DNA of 64,000 nt from Bryobacterales bacterium (GTDB taxonomy: Bacteria; Acidobacteriota; Terriglobia; Bryobacterales; Bryobacteraceae). How positions within the stretch are numbered: position 1 is the first letter of the stretch; the number at the start of each line of letters is the position of its first letter. Under the pieces are notes generated by a model that ran no database searches, was not told the DNA's origin, and saw only the letters and a list, made by a program, of their open reading frames with translations. The stretch is taken from positions 62,001-126,000 of the forward strand of contig JAOAPR010000027.1 of the NCBI GenBank assembly GCA_025463005.1, in the 5' to 3' direction. Positions 8,457 through 17,454 of this stretch are shown here, piece by piece. Made by a program: the position numbers and the translations under genes.

Positions 8457-8663
8457 TTATCGCTCGATCTTAAACCCAATCTTCAGCGTGACCTGAAATG
8501 CCGTGACCTTCCCCTCCTCAATGCTGCCGCGCTCATTTACGACCTCAAACCAGTCCATATGACGCACAGTCTTGGTTGCTTCAGCCACGGCGGACTTAAC
8601 AGCTTCAGCGAAGCTCACGGGCGATGTCCCGACGAGTTCGATCACTTTGTAGGTGCCTGACAT
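8457..8663 (-). CDS. Dodecin family flavin-binding protein
   Basis: A 68-residue protein starting MSGTYKVIELVGTSPVSFAE, the dodecin signature. Dodecins assemble into hollow 12-subunit spheres that bind and store flavins (FMN, riboflavin or lumichrome). Trp38 in HMDWFEVV corresponds to the aromatic residue that stacks on the isoalloxazine ring. The ending KVTAFQVTLKIGFKIER is the terminal beta strand typical of the family. It is transcribed toward the msrP pair and may share their transcript; flavin storage next to oxidative-repair genes makes physiological sense but is not proof of a link. Confidence 0.93.
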   Translation of the reverse strand: MSGTYKVIELVGTSPVSFAEAVKSAVAEATKTVRHMDWFEVVNERGSIEEGKVTAFQVTLKIGFKIER

Positions 8664-8752
8664 AAAGAACTCTCCTGGCGTCTAGTATCAGTCATTCTTG
8701 GCGCGCATACTTTACATTGCACCGGTTGGCCGCTACGCTCAATTTTCGGACC

Positions 8753-10252
8753 ATGACGGCCGTTCGCCGACCATACGTGTGGCTCATCCTCTGCCTGATC
8801 GTACAGGCGGCGCTGCTGACCCATCGCCTGGATCTGCTCCCGATGTGGGGCGACGAGCTGTTCACGTTGCGCGCCGCCCAGCAACCGATAGGGACCATGC
8901 TCGAGACCGTCCGCGGCGATGTGCATCCGCCTTTATATTTCCTGCTGGCGCACTATTGGATCCAGATGGCGCCCAGCGGCGACGCGCTGCCGTGGCTACG
9001 ACTTCTGTCCGTGCTATTCACGCTGCTTTCGACGATTGCCTTGGACCGCTTATGGCTGAAGCATGCCCCGCCGAGCGTCCGGAGTTGGTGCCTGGCGCTG
9101 TGGACTTTTTCGGCGTGCCTGCTTTTGTACTCCCGCATGGCGCGATCGTACAGCTTGCAGGTCCTCGGATTCGTAGTCGTGTGTTGGGCGGCATGGCGCT
9201 GGAGCCAGGAGTTGAGTTCGTGGAAGAGGCTGCTGTTATGGGCCGGTTCGCTGGCGGCGCTGCTCTACACGCACTACGTGCCGGGGAATGCAGCCTGGGC
9301 GGGCGCGAATGTGCTGCTGTTGACGAATGCGCGAAGGCCCCCGTGGCGGCTGCTGGCGGGAAACCTCATCGTTCTGGCGGCCTATCTGCCTTGGGTGGTG
9401 ACGCTCGCATCGGTGCTCGCGGTTTGGCGGGCGAAACCCGGTCTGCTGCTAATCACGAGCAACAGTTTGTTCGAGTCGAGCGTAAAGTCGGCCTACTGGT
9501 TCTTCTCGTTTTCCTATGGCGAAGCGATCCCGGTGTGGATGCTCCCGGTGACCGCGCTGCTGGCGATCCCCGTCCTCTGGCTGTTATGGACCGGAGCCCG
9601 AGCCGGGCGGACCTGGGTGGTTCCCGCCGCCGTCACAGCCCTGATCGGATTCGCGGGCGTGGCCGGTTGGGTCTCCTACGCGTTCGGACCCGCGCGGCTG
9701 CTGTTTCTGCTGCCACTAGCGCTGCTGGCGATTGCTGCGGGAGCGCATTACGCACCGCGCGCCGGGACTGTGATCGCCGGAGCGCTTCTGGCCGCGAACC
9801 TGGTGGGCATCGCAAGCTATTTCCAGGCGCGCGATCTCCTGAACATCGGCTATTTGGCCCCCATGGACCGTATCGCGCGGGATATCGCCGGCAGCTCTTC
9901 ACCGGCCGATACAATCGTGCTGATCGACGGTCCGAACCTGAGCGGTGTAGTGCTCGAGTATTATCTGGCGGGCTTCTCCACGCGCCAGATTTTCACGCCG
10001 CAGGACGCTGAAGCGGCGAGGCGGGAACTCGCCAATCCCGCGATCCGGCATGTTTGGTTGATGCGCAATCCCCGCGATGTTACGCCGGGCAATATATTGG
10101 AGCGCATGGGAACCGAGCTACGCGGGTCCTATCAAGGGCGGCTGCATCCTTATGTGTCGTTTTCGCCGACGCACAAGGCTCTAATGCGCGCCGCTGGTGT
10201 GCAGGTTTCTTCGGACTGGATGTACGCCGCGTGGGAATTCCGGAAGCCGTAG
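8753..10252 (+). CDS. Membrane glycosyltransferase, GT39/ArnT-like (DPG-utilising)
   Basis: A 499-residue integral membrane protein with about 11-12 helices. The first periplasmic loop carries WGDELFTLRAAQQPIG, whose Asp-Glu pair is the catalytic motif of GT-C enzymes, and DVHPPLYFLLAHYW is the family HPP motif. Such enzymes transfer a sugar from an undecaprenyl- or dolichyl-phosphate carrier to a protein or lipid on the outer face of the cytoplasmic membrane. The C-terminal domain (from about residue 370; RIARDIAGSSSPADTIVLI) is a soluble periplasmic alpha/beta module seen in many bacterial relatives. ATG 8753 is preferred because it directly precedes the first helix. It is divergent from dodecin and convergent with the phosphoesterase. 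Confidence 0.88.
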   Translation: MTAVRRPYVWLILCLIVQAALLTHRLDLLPMWGDELFTLRAAQQPIGTMLETVRGDVHPPLYFLLAHYWIQMAPSGDALPWLRLLSVLFTLLSTIALDRLWLKHAPPSVRSWCLALWTFSACLLLYSRMARSYSLQVLGFVVVCWAAWRWSQELSSWKRLLLWAGSLAALLYTHYVPGNAAWAGANVLLLTNARRPPWRLLAGNLIVLAAYLPWVVTLASVLAVWRAKPGLLLITSNSLFESSVKSAYWFFSFSYGEAIPVWMLPVTALLAIPVLWLLWTGARAGRTWVVPAAVTALIGFAGVAGWVSYAFGPARLLFLLPLALLAIAAGAHYAPRAGTVIAGALLAANLVGIASYFQARDLLNIGYLAPMDRIARDIAGSSSPADTIVLIDGPNLSGVVLEYYLAGFSTRQIFTPQDAEAARRELANPAIRHVWLMRNPRDVTPGNILERMGTELRGSYQGRLHPYVSFSPTHKALMRAAGVQVSSDWMYAAWEFRKP

Positions 10253-10262
10253 AATCGCGCGG

Positions 10263-11375
10263 CTATTGATGCAGTTCCGTGCTGTCCAGCAACTCGCCGT
10301 TGGGCTTTCTTGCCTCGACGCGCGCTGTCTTGCCATCCACATTTACAACCACGAAATTCTCAGTGCTGACGACCTTCACCGTAATACCTTCGGGAGGCGT
10401 GTCGACATCGTAAAGAGGCGCTCCACCGCCCCCGGTAGTGAAGTAATGGATGCCGTTCTTCAGGTAGTGCTGATAGTTGTGGTCGTGGCCAAAGAAGCCG
10501 GCCGAAACCCGGTACTTCTCGAACATCGGCTCCAGTTCCGTCATCTGCTTGTTCTCGCCCTGGCGACGCCTCACCGCAGTTTCCGGAGGATGATGTGCGA
10601 ACACAAATCGGAAGTCGGCGCTCTGAGCATCGCGCAGGTCCGCCGCCAGCCACTGCGCCTGCTCCTTCCAAAAGGAATCTTTCTCCGTGTCGGTGGCACC
10701 GACATTCTCAATGTCGCTGTTGATCACGGTGAAATGCGAGCTGCCCCAGTTGAACGAGTAGTATGGCCGGGCATCCATGTAATCGAAATAGTTCTTCGCG
10801 TTCCGCTCATGATTGCCCAGGGCCGGGAAAAATGCGGTTTTGCGCAACAGCTCGCGTTCGGCGTCGAAAAAGATTGGCCACTGCGATGTATCGCCGCCAT
10901 CCGCCACCAAATCCCCGGTGTGCATCACGAAATCCGGGTTGGCATTTTTCAGAATGCCCTCGACCACCGTTCGATGCACGTCATGCCTGGTTCGCGTGTC
11001 ACCGTAAACCACAAATTGAAATCGCGCCGCACCGGCCGGGGGCGTCTTGAACGAACCCTTTCCGGCTTCGCCCGGGAACGATTGGTAGTAGTAAGTTAAG
11101 CCCGGCCTTAGGGCCGTCAGGGTGATGCTTTCAGCGCGCAGGATCGGTGCGGTTCTTTCCATCTTGCCGGGCTCAGTGCCTACCGCTGCTTCGCCTTTCT
11201 GGATGACCCAGACCACGGTAGCCGAGCGGGGTCCCACGTTAACAGCGTAAGGACCGCCGACGATCTTTTCGCCATTCGCTTGCGCGGCGGCGGGCCGTGC
11301 TCCCCACAAAAGCGCGCCCAGGGTCAGCACGAACAACGATGTCGTCAGCGCGCACAATCGCACAGTTCTTCTCAT
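10263..11375 (-). CDS. Secreted purple-acid-phosphatase-like metallophosphoesterase
   Basis: A 370-residue exported protein with a signal peptide (LCALTTSLFVLTLGALLWGA, cleaved near ARPAAAQA). A fibronectin-like N-terminal domain (GGPYAVNVGPRSATVVWVIQ to GLTYYYQSFPGE) is followed by a calcineurin-like metal centre: VVYGDTRTRHDVH, HTGDLVADGGD, ALGNHERN, FAHHPPE and FFGHDHNYQHY supply the Asp, Asn and His ligands for two metals. These enzymes cleave phosphomonoesters or nucleotides outside the cytoplasm. The ATG at 11375 is preceded by GGAG at 8 bases; the frame runs much further upstream without a stop, but that extension is antisense to the TonB receptor gene and is not believed. It is divergent from the TonB receptor. 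Confidence 0.93.
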   Translation of the reverse strand: MRRTVRLCALTTSLFVLTLGALLWGARPAAAQANGEKIVGGPYAVNVGPRSATVVWVIQKGEAAVGTEPGKMERTAPILRAESITLTALRPGLTYYYQSFPGEAGKGSFKTPPAGAARFQFVVYGDTRTRHDVHRTVVEGILKNANPDFVMHTGDLVADGGDTSQWPIFFDAERELLRKTAFFPALGNHERNAKNYFDYMDARPYYSFNWGSSHFTVINSDIENVGATDTEKDSFWKEQAQWLAADLRDAQSADFRFVFAHHPPETAVRRRQGENKQMTELEPMFEKYRVSAGFFGHDHNYQHYLKNGIHYFTTGGGGAPLYDVDTPPEGITVKVVSTENFVVVNVDGKTARVEARKPNGELLDSTELHQ

Positions 11376-11567
11376 GGGGAGGTCTCCAGTAGGCAGATTA
11401 CCAGCATCCATCTGGTTGATGACGGTTTCGTGAGGATTTCGCAACAAACTCGTGGCATTGCAATCGATGTTGTTTTCGCCGGGTCGTAATCCGAGAGTCA
11501 CCGACTTGTCATCGTAGTCCTGTACTCTTCCCCATGACGTCCCCCTATTCCGAGCGAAAGGTTCGCT

Positions 11568-14516
11568 ATGAAACGGCTTATTCCCATTCTTATTCTGCTG
11601 AGTCTTCCTTTGTTTGCGCAAGATCGCGCCGCGATCATTGGCACAGTGACTGATCCGTCCGGATCGCTTGTGGTTGGCGCCACTGTCGAGCTGAAATCCG
11701 TCACAACTGGACTTCAGCGGACGGGCACAACCAGCGCGAGCGGGCTTTACGAAATCACGCCCCTGGCGGTTGGAAGTTACACCATGACGATCACAAAGAG
11801 CGGGTTTAAGCCCACTACCGTGGATCACATCGATCTTCAATATGGCGATACGCGAACGATCGATGCCCGTCTGGAAATCGGCGCCACCAGTGAAAGCGTG
11901 GAGGTCACGGCTACCGCGGAAACCTTGAACCGCACGAATGCCGAGATCGCGGGAGTAATCGAATCTTCGCAAATCAAGGAGATCCCGGTCAGCGGCCGCA
12001 ACTGGGCGAGCCTCATGATTCTCGCGCCCGGCGCCATCAACTATGGCGACGGCGCGCAGCGCAGCATCCGCTTCGCGGGACATTCCCTGGACGACAACAA
12101 CTTTACGTTCGATGGCATCGACACCACCGGCATTCAGGAGCAAACTCAGAAAGCGGATACCCGCCTCAACATCGCGCTGGACGCGATCGACGAGTTCCGG
12201 GTCAGCACATCCAACTACTCGGCGGAATCGGGAGCCGCAGGCGGCGCCCAGATCAACGTCGTTTCCAAGAGCGGCACCAACAACTATCACGGCAGCGTCT
12301 TCTACGCGGTTCGCAACGACGCGCTGGACGCCCGCTCGCCCTTTGACGGGGACACGCTGCCTCCGTTCACCTTGCATCAGTCCGGCGCCAGCTTCGGCGG
12401 AGCGGTGGTGAAGAACAAGGCCTTCTTCTACACGAATTTCGAGGATCTTCACCAGAGCCTGGGCCAGACCTTCATCAATTTCGTCCCTAACGCCGCATTC
12501 CGCACACAGGCGCTGGCGAAATCGCCGGTGCTCAAGCCGATCCTGGACGCCTATCCGATGGGCCAGATTCCGATTGACAACGTGACCGATCAGGTAACCA
12601 AAGTGGCCTCCGATACCGTACGCGAAGACGCCGGTATGTTCCGGTTCGACTATCACCTCAACAGCACCAATTCGATGTTCTTCCGCTATAACATCGACAA
12701 CGCTTACATCGACAATCCCACGGATGCGCTGGGCGGCCACAACGTGATTCCACATGTTCCGACCAACGTAGTGCTGCAGTACCAGCGGCTGATTTCTCCC
12801 ACCACAATTAACGAGGTGAAGTTTGGAGTGAATCGCGCCAACTACCACAACTACGGCTATGGAACTTCGCCGGTCGGGGCTAACGTCGGGACTTTCGACA
12901 GCGTCAGCGATACATCGCTCGATACCGAGGTCGGAACGACTTTCTCGGTCATAGACAACGTGACCATGATTCGCGGCCGCCACACGTTGAAGTTCGGCGT
13001 AGATGTCCGCCGCATTCGCCTGAACAATTCGGGCAACACGCTGACCACTTCGACGATCACCTACGCGACCAACCAGGACTTCATAAACAACGTGGCCGAC
13101 TCCGCCACCTATTTGCAGGGGGAAGGCGTCGTGGGCAACCGGCGCACTTTCTATCAGGGCTACGTACAGGATGAGTTCCGCTTCACTCCGAATTTGACGC
13201 TCAGCATGGGCCTGCGTTACGAGTTCTACTCGGTGGCGCACGAGATCCTCAATCGGTCCGCCGTGGTCGATATTTTGGGATGCGGCGGCTTCTGCCCGAA
13301 AGGGACGCCCTACTACGATCCCAACACCAAAGATTTCGGGCCTCGCCTCGGGATAGCGTGGGCGCCCGCGGCGCTGCATGGGAAAACGGTCATCCGGAGC
13401 GGCTTCGGCATCTTCTACGGCGGCAACCAGAATGACGATTTCAGCGATCCGGCCGAAAGCGCCGTGCCGCGCTACTCACTGTCTTCGAGCGATTTTCCCG
13501 CGCTGGCGTATCCGCTGACGGCTTTTCTCGATCCCAAAAATCAGCTTTTTAGCCCCAAGTCGATTGACCGGCACCGGAAGGATCTTTCCTACGAGAATTG
13601 GGATTTTCTGATCGAACAGCAGTTGCCGCAAGACTGGCTTTTCCAAGTGGGCTACACAGGCAGCGAAGGTCATCATCTTTTTGACAGATACACCATCAAT
13701 CTGATCGATCCGCTTACCGGAAAGAGACCCCTGGCGGGCTTCGGCTCGTTCGGGCTGAAGGCGAATGACGGCAACAACAATTTCAACGCGCTGCAAGTTT
13801 CGCTGCAACGCCGGTTCGTGCGAGGGTTGCTGTTCCAGATGAATTACATGTGGTCGCACGGGATTACCGACGCGTCTATCGGTTCCGGTGAATCCGTAGC
13901 GCTTCAGAATATGGCCTGCCGCGCGTGCGATCGCAGCAGCACGAACGTCGACGTGCGCCATAACATGACCGCTGACGCCATTTACGAATTGCCCTTCCGC
14001 CGGGGCACGATCCTCGGAGGATGGGAATTGGCGGGCATCGCCACAGCCCGGACGGGACTGCCGGTGAACATCACCATGTCGCGCAAAGCCTCGGCCCTGC
14101 CGGACGGGAACACCTCCAGTCAGCGCCCCAACCTCGTGCCGGGAGTTCCGATCTATGCCGCGAATCAGACCATCAACAACTGGTTTAACCCAGCGGCGTT
14201 CTCTCTTCCGGCGAACGGAACCCGCGGAGACCTGGGCCGCTATATCGCCAACGGTCCGGGGATGTTCGAGATCGACAGCTCGCTGCAGAAGCGTTTCAAG
14301 ATCACCGAGCGGCTGGCGCTCAACTTCCGAGCGGCTGCGTACAACGTCCTGAACCACCCGGTTTTCAAGACCCCGTCAGGCAGTATCGGCGCGCTTACGG
14401 GCAATCCTCCGGCGGTCAGCGGCAGCTTCGGACGGATCACCAATATCATCAACACGGGCGCGGTGGGGACCGGAGCACCGCGGCGCATCGAGTTCATGCT
14501 GCGGGCCGAGTTCTAA
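11568..14516 (+). CDS. TonB-dependent receptor with carboxypeptidase-regulatory-like N domain (Oar-like)
   Basis: A 982-residue outer-membrane protein. The signal peptide MKRLIPILILLSLPLFAQ leads into a beta-sandwich regulatory domain (AAIIGTVTDPSGSLVVGATV to about residue 105), then a plug (VESSQIKEIPVSGRNWASLM, INVVSKSGTNNYHGSVFYAV) and a long barrel region ending in an aromatic residue (MLRAEF), the usual barrel-assembly signal. Acidobacteria carry dozens of such receptors, thought to import oligosaccharides or other large nutrients with energy from TonB. The ligand is unknown; no SusD-like gene is adjacent. GAAAGG is 6 bases ahead of the ATG. Its TAA overlaps the stop of the convergent response-regulator gene. 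Confidence 0.93.
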   Translation: MKRLIPILILLSLPLFAQDRAAIIGTVTDPSGSLVVGATVELKSVTTGLQRTGTTSASGLYEITPLAVGSYTMTITKSGFKPTTVDHIDLQYGDTRTIDARLEIGATSESVEVTATAETLNRTNAEIAGVIESSQIKEIPVSGRNWASLMILAPGAINYGDGAQRSIRFAGHSLDDNNFTFDGIDTTGIQEQTQKADTRLNIALDAIDEFRVSTSNYSAESGAAGGAQINVVSKSGTNNYHGSVFYAVRNDALDARSPFDGDTLPPFTLHQSGASFGGAVVKNKAFFYTNFEDLHQSLGQTFINFVPNAAFRTQALAKSPVLKPILDAYPMGQIPIDNVTDQVTKVASDTVREDAGMFRFDYHLNSTNSMFFRYNIDNAYIDNPTDALGGHNVIPHVPTNVVLQYQRLISPTTINEVKFGVNRANYHNYGYGTSPVGANVGTFDSVSDTSLDTEVGTTFSVIDNVTMIRGRHTLKFGVDVRRIRLNNSGNTLTTSTITYATNQDFINNVADSATYLQGEGVVGNRRTFYQGYVQDEFRFTPNLTLSMGLRYEFYSVAHEILNRSAVVDILGCGGFCPKGTPYYDPNTKDFGPRLGIAWAPAALHGKTVIRSGFGIFYGGNQNDDFSDPAESAVPRYSLSSSDFPALAYPLTAFLDPKNQLFSPKSIDRHRKDLSYENWDFLIEQQLPQDWLFQVGYTGSEGHHLFDRYTINLIDPLTGKRPLAGFGSFGLKANDGNNNFNALQVSLQRRFVRGLLFQMNYMWSHGITDASIGSGESVALQNMACRACDRSSTNVDVRHNMTADAIYELPFRRGTILGGWELAGIATARTGLPVNITMSRKASALPDGNTSSQRPNLVPGVPIYAANQTINNWFNPAAFSLPANGTRGDLGRYIANGPGMFEIDSSLQKRFKITERLALNFRAAAYNVLNHPVFKTPSGSIGALTGNPPAVSGSFGRITNIINTGAVGTGAPRRIEFMLRAEF

Positions 14517-15157
14517 CTGATAATCCCCTTGCGCACCGCGTAGAGAATCAGTTCCGGTGCGCTGTGCAGGTTGAGCTTCTGGAGGATATGGTTGCGATGG
14601 GTCTCCACCGTGTATAGGCTGAGGTTGAGCAGCGCCGCGACTTGTTTGTTGCTCTTGCCTTCGGCGACCAGTTGCAGGACTTCCCGTTCGCGATTGGTCA
14701 GCAGCTCGTAACTGTCCTCGGCGCCGAGCTCCTCCAACTGATGCATGTAATCCTCTTTCAGCAGACTGCGCACTGCAGGGCTGAAAAAGGATTTGCCTTC
14801 GGTGATGGCTCCGATCGCCGCGATCAGATCGGCTTCCGCGGAATCCTTCAGCAGATAGGCGCGCGCCCCGGCTTTGAGCGACCGAATCACGTAGCTCTCG
14901 TCCTTATGCATGCTGAGGATCACCACCGCCGCAGCGGGATTCCGGTTGACGATCTGGCGCGTGGCCTCGACACCGTTTAACTGCGGCATGGCGATGTCCA
15001 TGATCACGACGTCGGGATTTTCGGCCGCCGCCAGATCCACGGCCTGGCGCCCATCGGACGCCTCGCCGACCACTTTCAGATCGGGCTGGCGCTCGAGCAG
15101 CAGGCGCAAGCCATTGCGCATGACGGTGTGGTCGTCGGCCAGGAGAATACGGGTCAT
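14513..15157 (-). CDS. NarL/FixJ-family response regulator
   Basis: A 214-residue two-domain regulator. The receiver domain (MTRILLADDHTVMRNGL, phospho-acceptor D54 in VVIMDIAMPQL, Lys in YLLKDSAEADL) is followed by a LuxR-type helix-turn-helix (LTNREREVLQLVAEGKSNKQ to VETHRNHILQKL). It should bind DNA as a dimer after phosphorylation by the kinase encoded just upstream. The start at 15157 gives the canonical MTRILLADDH; the frame continues upstream for 32 codons, but these would be encoded by the hairpin repeat and are rejected. The stop overlaps that of the convergent TonB receptor gene. Target genes cannot be deduced. Confidence 0.95.
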   Translation of the reverse strand: MTRILLADDHTVMRNGLRLLLERQPDLKVVGEASDGRQAVDLAAAENPDVVIMDIAMPQLNGVEATRQIVNRNPAAAVVILSMHKDESYVIRSLKAGARAYLLKDSAEADLIAAIGAITEGKSFFSPAVRSLLKEDYMHQLEELGAEDSYELLTNREREVLQLVAEGKSNKQVAALLNLSLYTVETHRNHILQKLNLHSAPELILYAVRKGIIS

Positions 15158-15160
15158 GTG

Positions 15161-15269
15161 GCGCACGCACTCGTGCGTGCCGCGTCGAGACTCCTCTCGA
15201 CGCAGATTCTTATGGCGCACGCCGAGGTATCGACACGAGTGTCGATACGGCACGCATGAGTGCGTGCGC
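15161..15269. repeat. Four-hairpin palindromic element between kinase and regulator genes
   Basis: In the 117-base gap between two cotranscribed genes lie four consecutive palindromes. 15163-15180 is an 8-bp perfect stem with a 2-base loop. 15182-15203 is a 9-bp stem (GCGTCGAGA) with a 4-base loop. 15227-15248 is a 10-bp stem (GTATCGACAC) with a 2-base loop. 15250-15268 is a near copy of the first. The outer 22-base arms (15161-15182 and 15248-15269) are inverted copies of each other with one mismatch, so the element is also palindromic as a whole. Such structure resembles compound REP/BIME elements and could stabilise or terminate the polycistronic mRNA. Confidence 0.8.
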
Positions 15270-15274
15270 TACTC

Positions 15275-16624
15275 TTAACTCGCAAGGGGCAGCTCCACAT
15301 CCACCTTGGTCCCGGCCCCGGGAGTCGAACGGACGTGGAACGCGCCGCCCAGGTGGCGGACCCGCTCCTCCATGCCAACCAGACCCAGGCCGCGCACACG
15401 CCGGGCATCGAACCCCCGGCCGTCGTCCTCCACGGAAAGAACGATTTTCGAATCCTCCTGGTGGACTACCACCCGCACGGAGCGAGCTTGGGCGTGGCGG
15501 GCGCAATTGTGCAAGGCTTCCTGGACCACCCGGTAGATGCAGGTCCGCAGGGCGTCCGGCAGCTCGCCGGCCGAATCGGCCGCCGTAACCTGCACGCGAA
15601 TCCCGGTACGCTTGGAAACCTCGCGAGCTTGCCATTCCAGCGCCGGCACCAGGCCGAAATCGTCCAGCATGGAGGGGCGCAGCAGCAGCGTCATGTTGCG
15701 GATGATGTTCACGCTGGCTTCGGCCAGTTTCTTGATGGAATCCACGTGCTGGCGGACGTGGGTGGCATCCGGAGGGACATGGGCGGCAGCGTTCCCGGCT
15801 TCCATCAGCAAGGCCGAAAGCGATTGGCCCACCTCGTCGTGCAGCTCGCGCGAAATGCTGCGGCGCTCTTCTTCCTGGGCCGAAACCAGGCGCGCGGACA
15901 GCTCCTTCAGCTCCTGCTGCGCGTCCAGGCCTTCCCGATAGCGCTGTTCCAATTCCCGTTCGAGGCGTAAGGTTCGCCAAATGGTAAACCCGGCCAGCAG
16001 AAGGCCCACTCCCAGGGCCAGAGCCACGATCAGCGTCAGGCGTCCACGCAGCCGCCCGAACGTTTCCTTCAAGCGCGCGTCCGACGCCGCCATTTGCCGC
16101 GCGCTGATCGCGTCCACCTGATCCGCCATCTGGATCAGCTCCGCCCGATGCTGGCGGACCTGTTTCGACAAATACTCCGAACCACGGACCTGGCGGTTTT
16201 CGGCCGGAATCTGGGAAATGAATTCCAGCAGCTTCCAGTAGAGCTGGAGCTCCGACTGCAATTCGTGCAAGGCGGCGCTCTCGGTGGGATCGATCAGGGC
16301 GGCGCATTCGGCCAGTGCCCGGTCGGTTTGGCCGCGCGTTTCGGCAAAACGTTCGATCTGCGCGGCAGCGGTTTTCTCATCCAGCGCGAGCAAATAATCG
16401 CGCATAATGATCGCTGACTGGAAGATTCCCGTTCGAACCCGATCGAGCGCGCGATCGCGGCGCAGGTGATGATTGCGCTCCTCCAGGTCGCTGGTACGGA
16501 CCTGTTCGAGCGTTCGCAGGGCGTAGCCGCCGGCCAGGAGCATCAGGAGCAGGAGACTGCCGAAACCTGCCACCAGGAGGGGCCGTCCACCGAGTCGTGG
16601 ACCGGTTTTGGGCGACAATGACAT
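15275..16624 (-). CDS. NarX-like sensor histidine kinase (HisKA_3)
   Basis: A 449-residue membrane kinase. Transmembrane helix 1 lies near residues 16-34 and helix 2 near 197-214, enclosing an all-helical periplasmic sensor of about 160 residues (four-helix-bundle type, as in chemoreceptors). Then come a coiled linker, the HisKA_3 dimerisation domain with His262 in SRELHDEVGQSLS, and an ATPase domain with N-box VVQEALHNCARHA and G-boxes VEDDGRGFD and GLGLVGMEERV, all intact. It should phosphorylate the NarL-type regulator encoded downstream. The intervening gap contains the palindromic element described separately. The stimulus is unknown. Confidence 0.95.
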   Translation of the reverse strand: MSLSPKTGPRLGGRPLLVAGFGSLLLLMLLAGGYALRTLEQVRTSDLEERNHHLRRDRALDRVRTGIFQSAIIMRDYLLALDEKTAAAQIERFAETRGQTDRALAECAALIDPTESAALHELQSELQLYWKLLEFISQIPAENRQVRGSEYLSKQVRQHRAELIQMADQVDAISARQMAASDARLKETFGRLRGRLTLIVALALGVGLLLAGFTIWRTLRLERELEQRYREGLDAQQELKELSARLVSAQEEERRSISRELHDEVGQSLSALLMEAGNAAAHVPPDATHVRQHVDSIKKLAEASVNIIRNMTLLLRPSMLDDFGLVPALEWQAREVSKRTGIRVQVTAADSAGELPDALRTCIYRVVQEALHNCARHAQARSVRVVVHQEDSKIVLSVEDDGRGFDARRVRGLGLVGMEERVRHLGGAFHVRSTPGAGTKVDVELPLAS

Positions 16625-16722
16625 CCGGCACCCTAAGTCTAACCTGAGCGTCCAGCTAAGGAATACTGTCTACACGGGATTGCTGCATTTGCCGTCGAAG
16701 TGTATTAATGGAGGAAAGTCGT

Positions 16723-17319
16723 ATGAAACTAGCAAACTCACTCATCATGGGGACCACTGTGCTCGCGCTGTTTTCAGTCGCAGCCTGTTCCCGAAAAGTA
16801 GCCACCGTCAACAAGCCTGCAGATATCACCCCGGTAGCGAGCGTCACGCCACAGCCGGCACCCACGCCTCTGCGGACGGCCGCAGCCCCCGCGCAGGCTA
16901 AAGCAGTCGCGGTACAGCCGACCAAGCCGACCTCCATGCCGGCTGATGTCCGGAAAAGGCTGAGTGATGAGCTGGCCAAGCTGGAAGATGCGCTGTTCGA
17001 CTATGACCAGAGCTCGATCCGCTCCGACGCCAGCGTCGCTTTGCGTGACGACGTGAACGTAATCCGCGACATTCTGGCGGACTATCCCAACCAGAAGCTG
17101 ACCATCGAAGGCCACACGGACGAACGCGGATCGGCGGAATACAATTTGGCGCTAGGCGATCGCCGGGCGCATGCTGTCCAGGAGTTCCTATCGTCGATGG
17201 GCATTCCGGGTCCCCAGTTGGCCGTCGTGAGTTACGGCAAGGAAAGGCCCGTCTGCACGGAAGAATCGGAAAACTGCTGGCAGAAAAATCGGCGAGCGCA
17301 TGTGACCGCCGCGCCCTGA
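16723..17319 (+). CDS. pal: Peptidoglycan-associated lipoprotein Pal
   Basis: A 198-residue lipoprotein. The lipobox FSVAAC places the acylated Cys at residue 22, giving an outer-membrane anchor. An Ala/Pro-rich linker is followed by the OmpA-like domain: DYDQSSIRSDA, then TIEGHTDERGSAEYNLALGD, whose Asp and Arg bind diaminopimelate of peptidoglycan, and SYGKERPVC. Pal works with Tol proteins in envelope constriction during division; no tol gene is in this window, so it is separated from its usual operon. GGAGG lies 8 bases ahead of this ATG, which is preferred to the one 15 bases upstream. A strong terminator follows, so the gene is monocistronic. Confidence 0.95.
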   Translation: MKLANSLIMGTTVLALFSVAACSRKVATVNKPADITPVASVTPQPAPTPLRTAAAPAQAKAVAVQPTKPTSMPADVRKRLSDELAKLEDALFDYDQSSIRSDASVALRDDVNVIRDILADYPNQKLTIEGHTDERGSAEYNLALGDRRAHAVQEFLSSMGIPGPQLAVVSYGKERPVCTEESENCWQKNRRAHVTAAP

Positions 17320-17358
17320 CTTTAGATACTTACCTTCCTTTACCCTGTCAGAGCAAGA

Positions 17359-17400
17359 CCCCGCCGGCACAAAGCGCTGCCCGGCGGGGCTTTTTTCTTT
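17359..17400 (+). terminator. Rho-independent terminator of pal
   Basis: A 9-bp perfect GC stem (CCCCGCCGG at 17359-17367 with its complement at 17381-17389) is followed by CTTTTTTCTTT. It starts 40 bases after the pal stop and points in the gene's direction. Confidence 0.9.
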
Positions 17401-17454
17401 AAAACAGGTACACTGTCCTCTAAGTGCACAGCGGGCCGGAGCGCTAGGAGGACT

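Noticed and set aside
11480-11530. Pho-box-like repeats between the phosphatase and TonB receptor genes
   Set aside because: TTGTCAT near 11506 is not followed by a second heptamer at the 11-base period required for a PhoB site.
11376-13379. A 1038-codon open minus-strand frame extending the metallophosphoesterase far upstream
   Set aside because: It is antisense to the TonB receptor coding sequence, has no protein-like domain beyond the phosphoesterase, and the ATG at 11375 has a signal peptide and ribosome site. Long antisense frames are expected in GC-rich coding DNA.
15161-15269. Possible small CRISPR array
   Set aside because: The units are palindromes with different stems and no equal-length spacers; no cas genes are near. 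It fits a REP/BIME-like element instead.
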